The translations under genes were made by a program, and so were the position numbers. Shown piece by piece: positions 1 to 5,163 of a stretch of 6,107 nucleotides of DNA. The first letter of the stretch is position 1, and every line of letters starts with the position of its first letter. The stretch lies in NCBI GenBank assembly GCA_014859805.1, contig JACUTN010000051.1, positions 1-6,107 of the forward strand, read 5' to 3'. The DNA is from Candidatus Bathyarchaeota archaeon. GTDB lineage: Archaea > Thermoproteota > Bathyarchaeia > Bathyarchaeales > Bathycorpusculaceae. Under the pieces are notes generated by a model. That model searched no databases, was not told the DNA's origin, and saw nothing but the letters and a program-made list of their open reading frames with translations.

Positions 1-157
1 TTCCTCCACCAGCATCCAGAACCAAAGCGTCAGGGTCAACAGGAACATATGGTTCGATGTATTTCCAAGTAATCGCATCAAAAACTTTGAAGTATAACAT
101 GTCAAATGTTGAATCGTAACATGATGATCTTTTGTCATAATACTCTTCAATCGTCAT
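1..157 (-). CDS. Class I SAM-dependent methyltransferase, N-terminal part (cut by window edge)
   Basis: The first 52 residues of a protein running off the left edge can be read on the minus strand. The ATG is at 157-155. An in-frame TGA lies eight codons further upstream, so this is the first possible ATG, and a purine-rich GAGGAAGG stretch precedes it. The N-terminus is rich in Tyr and Asp (starts MTIEEYYDKR) and leads to LVLDAGGG at about residues 44-52. That is the glycine-rich motif I loop which binds S-adenosylmethionine in Rossmann-fold methyltransferases. The substrate cannot be judged because the rest of the protein is outside the window. It lies 54 nt downstream of the ureohydrolase gene on the same strand, so co-transcription is likely. 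A functional link to polyamines is only a guess. Confidence 0.72.
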   Translation of the reverse strand, partial: MTIEEYYDKRSSCYDSTFDMLYFKVFDAITWKYIEPYVPVDPDALVLDAGGG

Positions 158-211
158 GTCTTCGCCTTCCTCACTATATCATATATTGTATTTGCAATTC
201 CTCGCTTGATA

Positions 212-1111
212 TTACGTCTTCCTCAATTTCTCTATAAAGCATAAAGTTTCCAGAATTATCTTTGCAGCTTGGATTGCTGAAACTCCTCGGCCGAAGTTTG
301 GGGCAATTTCAACAACGTCAAAGCCTATTACGCGGTCATCACATGTGTTGTACAAAATGTTCAGCAAAGTATGCGTTTCAATGCCCTCTGGTTCTGGGTT
401 CTGCACTGCTGGAGCATATGCTGGGTCGAGAACATCCATGTCAATAGATAGGTATAGATTCTCATAATTTGCAAGTTCTTCCTTTAACCGCTTTACAATT
501 TGTTCAATTCCTTCGCTTCTGATCTGCTGTGCCGTAAAAAATTCTATCCCAGCCTTTTTTGCATAGTTCAGCTCTTCTTTACAGACTGCTCTGGTACCGA
601 CCTCAATTATTTTTGCTGGCTTTAACTGTTCATTTATTCTCCGCATGAAGGTTGTATGAGAAAGTTTCAGTCCCAAAAACTCGTTACGCAAGTCAAGGTG
701 TGCGTCAAAACTGACCAGTGCTGTTTTTGAGGCTTTTTTCCCTAAGCCTTTTAATATGCCTAACGTGATTGTGTGTTCTCCGCCTATGGTTACTGGTGTT
801 TTTTCCGCTTCCAAGATGTCTTTGATGACAAGCTCCAGTCTCTCCAATGTTTTCTTTGTGTCTGTGGAAATGTGTAAATCGCCCAAATCATGCAGCTGCA
901 AGTCTTCTATGTCTATGCCTGTGCGGAAACTGTAGGTTTCAATATTCAAGGAAGCTTGTCGAATGGCGTTTGGTCCAAATCTTGCTCCAGTTCTGTATGT
1001 GCTTGTAAAGTCGAAGGGAACGCCTAAAATTATGTAATCCGCCTTTTCGAAGGATTTTTGGAGACCACTGAAAACGTTTGATTGGGACACAAAAAGTTCA
1101 TGATAACTCAT
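212..1111 (-). CDS. speB: Agmatinase / N1-aminopropylagmatine ureohydrolase (arginase-agmatinase family)
   Basis: This is a full-length ureohydrolase of 299 aa, a normal size for the family. The binuclear manganese site is complete: GGEH gives H113, SFDAHLD gives D136, H138 and D140, and SIDMD gives D224 and D226. The conserved FDVVE motif supplies E268. Such enzymes release urea from agmatine to give putrescine. In several archaea the related enzyme acts on N1-aminopropylagmatine to give spermidine directly, and the sequence alone does not separate these two. The loop after the metal site reads APAVQNPEPEG where many family members have an APGxGxPExGG-like loop, so substrate preference may differ. 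The ATG at 1111 is supported by a strong AAGGAG ribosome site seven bases upstream. The next gene downstream is a methyltransferase; upstream lies a divergent promoter region. Confidence 0.88.
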   Translation of the reverse strand: MSYHELFVSQSNVFSGLQKSFEKADYIILGVPFDFTSTYRTGARFGPNAIRQASLNIETYSFRTGIDIEDLQLHDLGDLHISTDTKKTLERLELVIKDILEAEKTPVTIGGEHTITLGILKGLGKKASKTALVSFDAHLDLRNEFLGLKLSHTTFMRRINEQLKPAKIIEVGTRAVCKEELNYAKKAGIEFFTAQQIRSEGIEQIVKRLKEELANYENLYLSIDMDVLDPAYAPAVQNPEPEGIETHTLLNILYNTCDDRVIGFDVVEIAPNFGRGVSAIQAAKIILETLCFIEKLRKT

Positions 1112-1118
1112 TTTGTTA

Positions 1119-1124
1119 CTCCTT
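1119..1124 (-). promoter_or_regulatory. Ribosome binding site of the speB-family gene
   Basis: On the minus strand AAGGAG is followed by seven bases (TAACAAA) and then the ATG at 1111. It is one of the clearest Shine-Dalgarno sites in the window and fixes the start of the ureohydrolase. Confidence 0.7.
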
Positions 1125-1179
1125 CTGTTTTCAGTTTGCTTATCTTGCCAGCTGGTTCTAAACTTTTTCGCTTGCTATC

Positions 1180-1350
1180 ATGATGGTTAACAGATCAGAA
1201 GTTGAGGAGAAAGCTAAGCCGAAAAGAAGGACTGTACCAAGATGGAAGGGAGTGAAAGGCACCACGATTCACCGTTACACTATCATACGCGTAGTTGAAA
1301 TATTAAAATTCCGAAAAATAAAGTCTGGAGAGAAGTGTTTTAAACATTAA
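1180..1350 (+). CDS. Possible small basic protein, 56 aa (doubtful)
   Basis: An open frame of 56 codons starts with two consecutive ATGs (1180 and 1183) and ends in TAA at 1348-1350. The product is strongly basic, with a KPKRR patch near residues 13-17 and many Lys/Arg later, and has one Cys near the end. First codon positions are clearly enriched in purines, as expected of coding DNA. Against it: no Shine-Dalgarno site precedes it, any TATA box is weak, and I recognise no family. It lies divergent to the ureohydrolase gene and 49 nt upstream of a membrane-protein gene on the same strand. It could be a leaderless small gene, a remnant of a longer gene, or chance. Confidence 0.33.
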   Translation: MMVNRSEVEEKAKPKRRTVPRWKGVKGTTIHRYTIIRVVEILKFRKIKSGEKCFKH

Positions 1351-1376
1351 ATTTATTAACGTTGTTGTTAATGCAT
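1345..1376 (+). promoter_or_regulatory. AT-rich promoter with inverted repeat upstream of the small membrane protein gene
   Basis: A TATA-like stretch (CATTAAATTTATTAAC) overlaps the left arm of an inverted repeat. ATTAAC (1355-1360) and GTTAAT (1367-1372) pair perfectly across GTTGTT. The arms extend to 10 bases each (1351-1360 and 1367-1376) with 8 of 10 matching. With a start site about 25 nt downstream of the TATA, the leader would be about 20 nt and contain the ribosome site. The overlap of repeat and TATA is what a repressor operator would look like, but no regulator is identified here. Confidence 0.4.
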
Positions 1377-1386
1377 TTAGGTTAAA

Positions 1387-1393
1387 AGGCGGT
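1387..1393 (+). promoter_or_regulatory. Ribosome binding site deciding the ATG start at 1400
   Basis: AGGCGGT, a near match to AGGAGGT, lies six bases before the ATG at 1400. A TTG at 1394 in the same frame would sit directly against this site, leaving no spacer, so the ATG is the better start. Confidence 0.5.
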
Positions 1394-1399
1394 TTGTCG

Positions 1400-1759
1400 A
1401 TGTCGCTTAGGTCTAAGCTCAAAGTAGAAAGTGTTGGTATGTTCGCAGCTTTCGTCTTCTACGCAGTTGTTGGAATAATATGTTTTGCTGTATTGGCGAT
1501 AGTTGATTTCAGCTTCATTCACATAGGCATAATCGGCATACTAAGCCTAATAACCGCCTACGGATTGCTTAAAAGCAGAGCTTGGACCCTCTGGGTTGTC
1601 ATAGCCCTCTTATTTATAGCCACAACCTTTTCAGCATACACGCTTTACTTCGCCTTCGAGAAGGATGTACTTCTTGACGTAAGTATGATTGCCTATCTTA
1701 TCTTCACGTGGTTTTTCACGGCTTACACTGCAGCAAAGAGAAAGACCTTAGAAAGCTAG
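1400..1759 (+). CDS. Small four-helix membrane protein of unknown function
   Basis: The product is 119 aa using the ATG at 1400. After a short basic N-terminus (SLRSKLK) there are four predicted membrane helices at about residues 13-35, 39-57, 61-84 and 90-111. It ends with a short tail carrying a KRK cluster. The positive N- and C-terminal ends suggest both lie in the cytoplasm. The segment around residues 50-65 (AYGLLKSRAWTLW) resembles a helix-turn-helix hairpin seen in many small, poorly described prokaryotic membrane proteins, so it does not identify the family. No catalytic or metal-binding residues stand out and there is no cysteine beyond C29 within helix 1. It has its own likely promoter and converges on the Nfo-like gene, so its neighbours give no functional clue. 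Confidence 0.75.
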   Translation: MSLRSKLKVESVGMFAAFVFYAVVGIICFAVLAIVDFSFIHIGIIGILSLITAYGLLKSRAWTLWVVIALLFIATTFSAYTLYFAFEKDVLLDVSMIAYLIFTWFFTAYTAAKRKTLES

Positions 1760-1774
1760 ATCACGGTACTCGCA

Positions 1775-1801
1775 AGCATTCTTTATCGTCGTAAGAACGC
1801 T
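1775..1801 (+). terminator. Weak stem-loop between convergent genes
   Basis: AGCATTCTT (1775-1783) pairs with AAGAACGCT (1793-1801) with one mismatch and a nine-base loop. It lies in the 42-nt gap between two genes that converge here, where a shared terminator would be expected. Only a short T-run follows on the plus strand, so this is a weak call. Confidence 0.3.
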
Positions 1802-2662
1802 TTAACTAAGTTCTTTTTGGAGAATTTCCCGCATTTTTATTGCATCTACATCTGGAACTGGACTCTCGCTTATTATCACCGGTCTCAGCCTAAACTCTAC
1901 TATAACCTTCGCAAGCATTCTGAAGTCTGGACCATACCCTTCCTCATCCATTGTGTGATGGCGTCTTTCACCCTTATCCGTGAACTCAACCTTTGTAAAG
2001 TGGCAGTGCATGTTTTTAACAGCGTCTGTCCCTAATCGTCTCTCAATTTCTTCCACAACTTTGCGGAAATCCTCAACTTTTTTGAAGCATCCTCTACATC
2101 TCGCGTGTAAATGCGCCCAATCAATTACAGGCTGCGTTTGTTCAACCTGTTCGCATAAGCCTAAAATTTCGTCTAAACTTCCAAATTGAGAAATCTTTCC
2201 CATGGTTTCCGGACCAAGTTTAACATTCCTAATCCCCAGAGTTTTCATGGTTCCAACAACTTCCTTTACAGCTTCTAAGCAATCTTTGAAAGCTTCTTTT
2301 GGCTGTCTTTTACCATAAAACCCTGGATGGAAAACTACAACGTGAGCTTTCATCCATTCTGCAGCTGTTGCGCACGCAATTAAGCGGTTTTTACTGGCTT
2401 CAATGATCTCTCTTTTTCCGCAAAAATTTATGAAATAAGAACCATGGAGACTCAGCCAAACAGAGTGTTCGTCAGCTTTTAAGCCAAGCTCCTCAGCTTT
2501 CTCCCTTCTAATCTGTGGTTTTGCACCCCAACGGACGGCCTGATACTCAAAAGCGTCAAGCCCTTCATCCGTCAGAAGTCGGGGAACATCAGCTAAAGTT
2601 GCCTTCATAAGCCTAAATGCTAGAGGAACTCCAGCTGGACCAAATCTCGGCCGGTCAGCCAT
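1802..2662 (-). CDS. nfo: Endonuclease IV (AP endonuclease family 2) -like TIM-barrel protein
   Basis: The protein is 286 aa, the usual size for endonuclease IV, which cuts DNA at abasic sites in base-excision repair using three zinc ions. It opens with RFGPAGVPL, the first strand typical of archaeal members. Ligand positions can be followed in order: H73 (SLHGSYFIN), H112 (VFHPGFYG), E152 (GPET), D181 and H184 (DWAH), H219 (HCHF) and E266 (ISESP). The usual Asp-x-His pair of Nfo is less clear; the matching place reads ERRHH (232-236), so one metal site may be altered. Members of the wider family include sugar isomerases, which remains an alternative. The ATG at 2662 has a GAGG site nine bases before it. 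The membrane-protein gene ends 13 nt upstream on the same strand, so they are probably co-transcribed. Confidence 0.75.
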   Translation of the reverse strand: MADRPRFGPAGVPLAFRLMKATLADVPRLLTDEGLDAFEYQAVRWGAKPQIRREKAEELGLKADEHSVWLSLHGSYFINFCGKREIIEASKNRLIACATAAEWMKAHVVVFHPGFYGKRQPKEAFKDCLEAVKEVVGTMKTLGIRNVKLGPETMGKISQFGSLDEILGLCEQVEQTQPVIDWAHLHARCRGCFKKVEDFRKVVEEIERRLGTDAVKNMHCHFTKVEFTDKGERRHHTMDEEGYGPDFRMLAKVIVEFRLRPVIISESPVPDVDAIKMREILQKELS

Positions 2663-2666
2663 TTCC

Positions 2667-2676
2667 AGAGGCCTCT
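2667..2676 (-). promoter_or_regulatory. Ribosome site of the nfo-like gene inside a 10-bp palindrome
   Basis: AGAGGCCTCT is a perfect palindrome in the 13-nt gap between the membrane-protein stop codon and the nfo-like ATG. It contains the GAGG ribosome site (2672-2675). The palindrome overlaps the first base of the stop-codon complement. Confidence 0.4.
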
Positions 2677-3575
2677 TAACGCCTTCTGCCTTTCTTGTGT
2701 CGATAAATTTTTCGTTTACGTCCTCCGTAAAGGAGAGCTGTCAATGCAGAAACCCAAGCGGCAACGTTTTGAAAAACTAGATATTTTCCAGCGTCATCTA
2801 ACTCAACCAACGGCTTTATCAGGCCCCCAAGGCTTAGGATGAAATCTCTGAATGCCGGTGCAATAGACAGCAAAGCGTTGTTTGCGGCTGAGCAAATCCA
2901 ACCAATAGGCGCTAAGGCTGTTGCAATGCCTTTTCCAGAGTCGCTTATCCATGTCACAGAGCCAAGTAACCAAGAATCGTTTCGGTAGGCGTTTGACACT
3001 GTCCAATAGATTAGTTGCGGGTATGTCAAGACAGACACGAGAAGAATTAACGCACCGAAAACTAACAGCACTGCTAAGGCGCTTTTTATTGTTGCTCTTG
3101 CAAAATGTATTTTCTGCCAGATATACGCAATGCCTCTAATCCTTAACAACCCGGACTTTAGCCCCCCAAAGAAGCCTCTTATTTTTCTTGTCAGCTTTTT
3201 CACCTCTTTAAACCCTCGTTCTTTCCTATGTTTGGAAACAGACCTGACCTTTCCTTTCCATTTTTCGGGTGGTTTTACGGCAACGTGCCTCGTTAGATAC
3301 GTCCAGCTGGATACAAGTGCAATTATTACAGCGATTGGAACCAAGTGAAATAATGGACTAATTGTTATTGTTATAGTCCAATCAGTGCCCGGAAATTGAG
3401 GACTCCACTGTTGCAATGTTTCATCTTTGACGCCGAGGTTTATGGCATAGAGGACAACAATGTATTCAATTAATGTAGCTACTATTAGGAATAGGAGTAT
3501 TGCCGTTAGACCTTTAAGTGTCGTCCATTGGAAGATTAAACGTTTCGGAGGCTTTTTTGTTGACAACACGTTCAC
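2676..3575 (-). CDS. Multi-pass membrane protein with basic cytoplasmic loop and tail, unknown function
   Basis: The product is 299 aa and I recognise no family. Hydrophobic helices fall at about residues 22-46, 74-95, 163-190 and 265-284, with a weaker one at 216-240 that may be amphipathic or re-entrant. Residues 46-73 (acidic/polar) would face outside. Residues 97-161 form a loop with about twenty Lys/Arg and the C-terminus ends in a cluster of Lys, Arg and His (286-299). By the positive-inside rule both face the cytoplasm, where they could contact nucleic acid or acidic lipids. The start is a GTG at 3575; a TGA two codons further upstream in frame rules out a longer form, and a second GTG at residue 3 is an alternative. 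No clear ribosome site is present. It is followed 13 nt later by the nfo-like gene. Confidence 0.75.
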   Translation of the reverse strand: MNVLSTKKPPKRLIFQWTTLKGLTAILLFLIVATLIEYIVVLYAINLGVKDETLQQWSPQFPGTDWTITITISPLFHLVPIAVIIALVSSWTYLTRHVAVKPPEKWKGKVRSVSKHRKERGFKEVKKLTRKIRGFFGGLKSGLLRIRGIAYIWQKIHFARATIKSALAVLLVFGALILLVSVLTYPQLIYWTVSNAYRNDSWLLGSVTWISDSGKGIATALAPIGWICSAANNALLSIAPAFRDFILSLGGLIKPLVELDDAGKYLVFQNVAAWVSALTALLYGGRKRKIYRHKKGRRR

Positions 3576-3612
3576 CGTTCACTGTTATGTTTTTATGAGT
3601 TTGTGTTGTGCA

Positions 3613-3641
3613 GGGAATATGAGAGTTCCCATTAAAAAATG
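3613..3641 (-). promoter_or_regulatory. Possible promoter and operator of the membrane-protein gene
   Basis: On the minus strand CATTTTTTAATG is followed by the inverted repeat GGGAA-8 nt-TTCCC. A start site about 25 nt after the TATA would fall at the end of the repeat, near 3610, giving a leader of about 35 nt. The match to an archaeal TATA is only moderate. Confidence 0.28.
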
Positions 3642-3770
3642 TGACTGTGAATACTGCATACTGATTTTAATTCTGAATCGTTAAGCCTTAAACTCTTTAT
3701 TCTAACGGGCAAATACGTTTGTTCAGTTTCCAGTAGGGCTGTGCAAAACTATGGAAAATTTTGTTTTTCA

Positions 3771-3783
3771 AAGAGGTTGCTGT
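3771..3783 (+). repeat. 13-bp direct repeat, copy 1
   Basis: AAGAGGTTGCTGT occurs here and again at 4059-4071, in the same orientation, on either side of the small zinc-ribbon gene. The two copies are identical and their flanking bases differ. Confidence 0.5.
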
Positions 3784-3807
3784 ATGGACGTGTCAAAACA
3801 CATCAAG

Positions 3808-3833
3808 AACACTGAAGTGATTTTTTCAGTGTT
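3808..3833 (-). terminator. Stem-loop over the stop codon of the zinc-ribbon gene
   Basis: AACACTGAA (3808-3816) and TTCAGTGTT (3825-3833) form a perfect nine-base-pair stem with an eight-base loop. The stop codon of the zinc-ribbon gene (3826-3828) lies within the stem. In RNA from the minus strand the hairpin is followed only loosely by T-rich sequence. It may act as a terminator or as a 3'-end stabiliser. Confidence 0.45.
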
Positions 3834-3990
3834 GCGGCAAGGGGAATTCATGTCCACACTTTGGACACTTGACAAATTTACATTGCACAGAGGATGGACA
3901 GCCGGAACAAGCCATGGCTCTGCCATACGTTATGTCAAAGGTAAAACCACACTTCGGGCAGCTCAGTATGTGCTTCGATTGCGAGCTCAT
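3826..3990 (-). CDS. Small zinc-ribbon protein, 54 aa
   Basis: This short gene reads from an ATG at 3990 to a TGA at 3826-3828. The 54-residue product has seven cysteines in a strict pattern: CPKC (11, 14), CSGC (28, 31), C37 and CPKC (42, 45), followed by GHEF. Two knuckle pairs plus the CSGCPSSVQC loop are typical of tiny archaeal zinc ribbons, some of which I recall near FeoA/FeoB-type metal-transport genes; no such partner is seen here. A TGA upstream in frame makes this the first ATG, with a weak AAGTGA ribosome site six bases before it. A good BRE/TATA lies about 40 nt upstream. A 107-codon frame on the opposite strand (3751-4074) overlaps it and looks non-coding. Its role may be metal sensing or storage, or a protein or nucleic-acid contact; this is not known. 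Confidence 0.8.
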   Translation of the reverse strand: MSSQSKHILSCPKCGFTFDITYGRAMACSGCPSSVQCKFVKCPKCGHEFPLPQH

Positions 3991-4026
3991 CTTGTGTCAC
4001 TTTCTTTAGATCAAACATCTACGGGA

Positions 4027-4043
4027 ATTTTAAAAGCTTTTCT
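4027..4043 (-). promoter_or_regulatory. BRE/TATA promoter of the zinc-ribbon gene
   Basis: On the minus strand AGAAAAGCTTTTAAAAT combines a purine-rich BRE-like part (AGAAAAG) with a TATA-like CTTTTAAAA. Transcription starting about 25 nt downstream would begin near 4005, giving a leader of about 15 nt. This is the best-formed archaeal promoter in the window. Confidence 0.55.
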
Positions 4044-4058
4044 AGAACTATTGGTGTT

Positions 4059-4071
4059 AAGAGGTTGCTGT
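4059..4071 (+). repeat. 13-bp direct repeat, copy 2
   Basis: This is a second exact copy of AAGAGGTTGCTGT, 288 nt from the first. It lies upstream of both the zinc-ribbon gene (minus strand) and the 4141 gene (plus strand), between their two promoters. Confidence 0.5.
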
Positions 4072-4087
4072 TGACTGAAAAACAATT

Positions 4088-4124
4088 AATATTATATTTT
4101 TGAAACACGCACTTTTGTTTATAG
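4088..4124 (+). promoter_or_regulatory. Promoter region of the zinc-ribbon/nuclease-like gene
   Basis: Two TATA candidates are visible. AATATTATATTTT (4088-4100) would give a leader of about 20 nt. GTTTATAG (4117-4124) is about 20 nt from the ATG and would fit a leaderless transcript. No strong Shine-Dalgarno site precedes the ATG (only GGGA), which slightly favours a leaderless or short-leader message. Confidence 0.4.
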
Positions 4125-4140
4125 ACACTAGTCTGGGAAA

Positions 4141-5130
4141 ATGATGCAGAAGACAAGTAAAACAAAACGGGCGGAACTTTACAAGGATCGCAATACGCAA
4201 GCTTTTCTAGGCAAATTTTTAAGCGGTGAAATAAGTGAACTTAAACCAGTTTATGATCCTAAACTTGGTTATCGGTATCCAATTGTTGAGCCGATTGTTG
4301 GCGACGCCGCGAATGTAGAAGATTTTTTGAATAGGCTTTGTGAAGCTGGAATATTGGAGCGAAGGCTCTACGATAAGATTATTTATTGTCCAAAATGTGG
4401 TTCCGCAAACATTTCTGTTCATTATTGTTGTCCATACTGCAAGTCATTTAACATCCAGAAAAGCTCCTTAGTTGAACACGTTAAATGCGGATACATGGAT
4501 ATAGAGGAGAACTTCCGTAAAGGAAACAAGTTTATTTGTCCAAAGTGTCATAAAGAATTGGAAAAACTTGATGTTGATTATAGACGGGCTGGAACATGGT
4601 GTGTCTGCAAGGATTGTAGCAAAAGCTTTGACATCCCCGTCACCGCACATTTCTGTAGAGACTGCCATGCAAATTCAGCTTTCGAAGATGCAGTCATTAA
4701 AGACGTTTATGGCTACAGCTTGAAAGAAGAAATTAGAGAAGAAGCTGCAGTGGGCTGGGTTATAATTGAGCCCATGAGTGAGTTTCTGCGAGAAAGTGGA
4801 TTTGAGGTTGAAAGTCGTGCCTTTCTGAAGGGCAAGTCTGGTGCAAACCACATGTTTGACATAGTAGCCTACAAGGGAGATGTAAAAAGAAAAGTAACAG
4901 TGATTGATTTGGCAATATCGACAGAAGATGCCGTGCCAGAGCAGCCAGTAATAGCATTATTTGCTAAGATATTTGATGTGTCTCCAGACAGTGCCTACTT
5001 GATTGCGATTCCGGAAATGAGTGAAAATGGGAAGAAGATGGCAGGGTTGTATAATATCAAAGTTGTAGAGGCGAAAAGCCAGAAAGATGCAATAAAAGCG
5101 TTGGAAGATAAATTGCTTGAGAAAGACTAA
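4141..5130 (+). CDS. TackOD1-like multi-zinc-ribbon protein with C-terminal restriction-endonuclease-fold-like domain
   Basis: The product is 329 aa. Residues 20-80 form an alpha/beta lead-in (LGYRYP at 42-47, then EAGILERR) seen before zinc ribbons in TackOD1-type output domains of TACK archaea. Metal-binding pairs follow: C83/C86 with C97/C100, H113/C116 with C133/C136, and C156/C159 with C172/C175, enough for three zinc ions. Residues 205-329 look like a separate domain: E224, then D240 in HMFDIVAY, then VIDLA at 254-258, K276 in a helix, and a last strand NIKVVEA. This order resembles a PD-(D/E)xK nuclease fold, but the expected Lys after the second acid is Ala (258), so catalysis is doubtful unless K276 substitutes. 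A DNA-binding or regulatory role is inferred. The gene converges on the pilin-like gene, 33 nt away. ATG 4141 is immediately followed by a second ATG. Confidence 0.72.
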   Translation: MMQKTSKTKRAELYKDRNTQAFLGKFLSGEISELKPVYDPKLGYRYPIVEPIVGDAANVEDFLNRLCEAGILERRLYDKIIYCPKCGSANISVHYCCPYCKSFNIQKSSLVEHVKCGYMDIEENFRKGNKFICPKCHKELEKLDVDYRRAGTWCVCKDCSKSFDIPVTAHFCRDCHANSAFEDAVIKDVYGYSLKEEIREEAAVGWVIIEPMSEFLRESGFEVESRAFLKGKSGANHMFDIVAYKGDVKRKVTVIDLAISTEDAVPEQPVIALFAKIFDVSPDSAYLIAIPEMSENGKKMAGLYNIKVVEAKSQKDAIKALEDKLLEKD

Positions 5131-5138
5131 CATATGAA

Positions 5139-5156
5139 ATCTGTCTATGGGCAGAT
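5139..5156 (+). terminator. Stem-loop between convergent genes, possible shared terminator
   Basis: ATCTGTC (5139-5145) pairs with GGCAGAT (5150-5156) around the loop TATG, seven pairs including one G-U. It occupies most of the 33-nt gap between two convergent genes. No long T-run follows on either strand. Confidence 0.4.
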
Positions 5157-5163
5157 ATTCGGT

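Larger units (their letters stand above)
3576..3807. other. Intergenic region without a supported gene
   Basis: Neither strand holds a convincing gene here. On the minus strand two TATA-like stretches could drive the membrane-protein gene: TTTTTTAATG near 3632-3641 and GAGTTTAAGG near 3687-3697. Small symmetries occur: TTAAGCCTTAA (3681-3691), and GGGAA (3613-3617) paired with TTCCC (3626-3630). The region also contains one copy of a 13-bp direct repeat. Confidence 0.5.

Noticed and set aside
262..447. 61-codon plus-strand frame
   Set aside because: It lies entirely opposite the speB-family gene, whose family motifs are clear.
1817..2189. Two overlapping plus-strand frames
   Set aside because: They are antisense to the endonuclease IV-like gene and show no coding features of their own.
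2921..3684. Three plus-strand frames and a minus-strand frame at 2803-3006
   Set aside because: The plus-strand frames are antisense to the membrane-protein gene (the last runs into the intergenic gap), and the minus-strand one is an alternative frame within it. The hydrophobic pattern of the 299-residue product supports that gene instead.
3771..4071. Direct repeats as ends of a mobile element or attachment sites
   Set aside because: No integrase, transposase or terminal inverted repeat accompanies them, and the enclosed gene has its own normal promoter.
3751..4074. 107-codon frame on the plus strand
   Set aside because: It lies opposite the cysteine-rich zinc-ribbon gene and its sequence shows no recognisable domain. 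It starts within AT-rich sequence without a ribosome site at 3751, and its CysCys ends come from the direct repeat.
4219..4957. Three minus-strand frames
   Set aside because: They are antisense to the zinc-ribbon/nuclease-like gene, whose ordered CxxC motifs show which strand codes.
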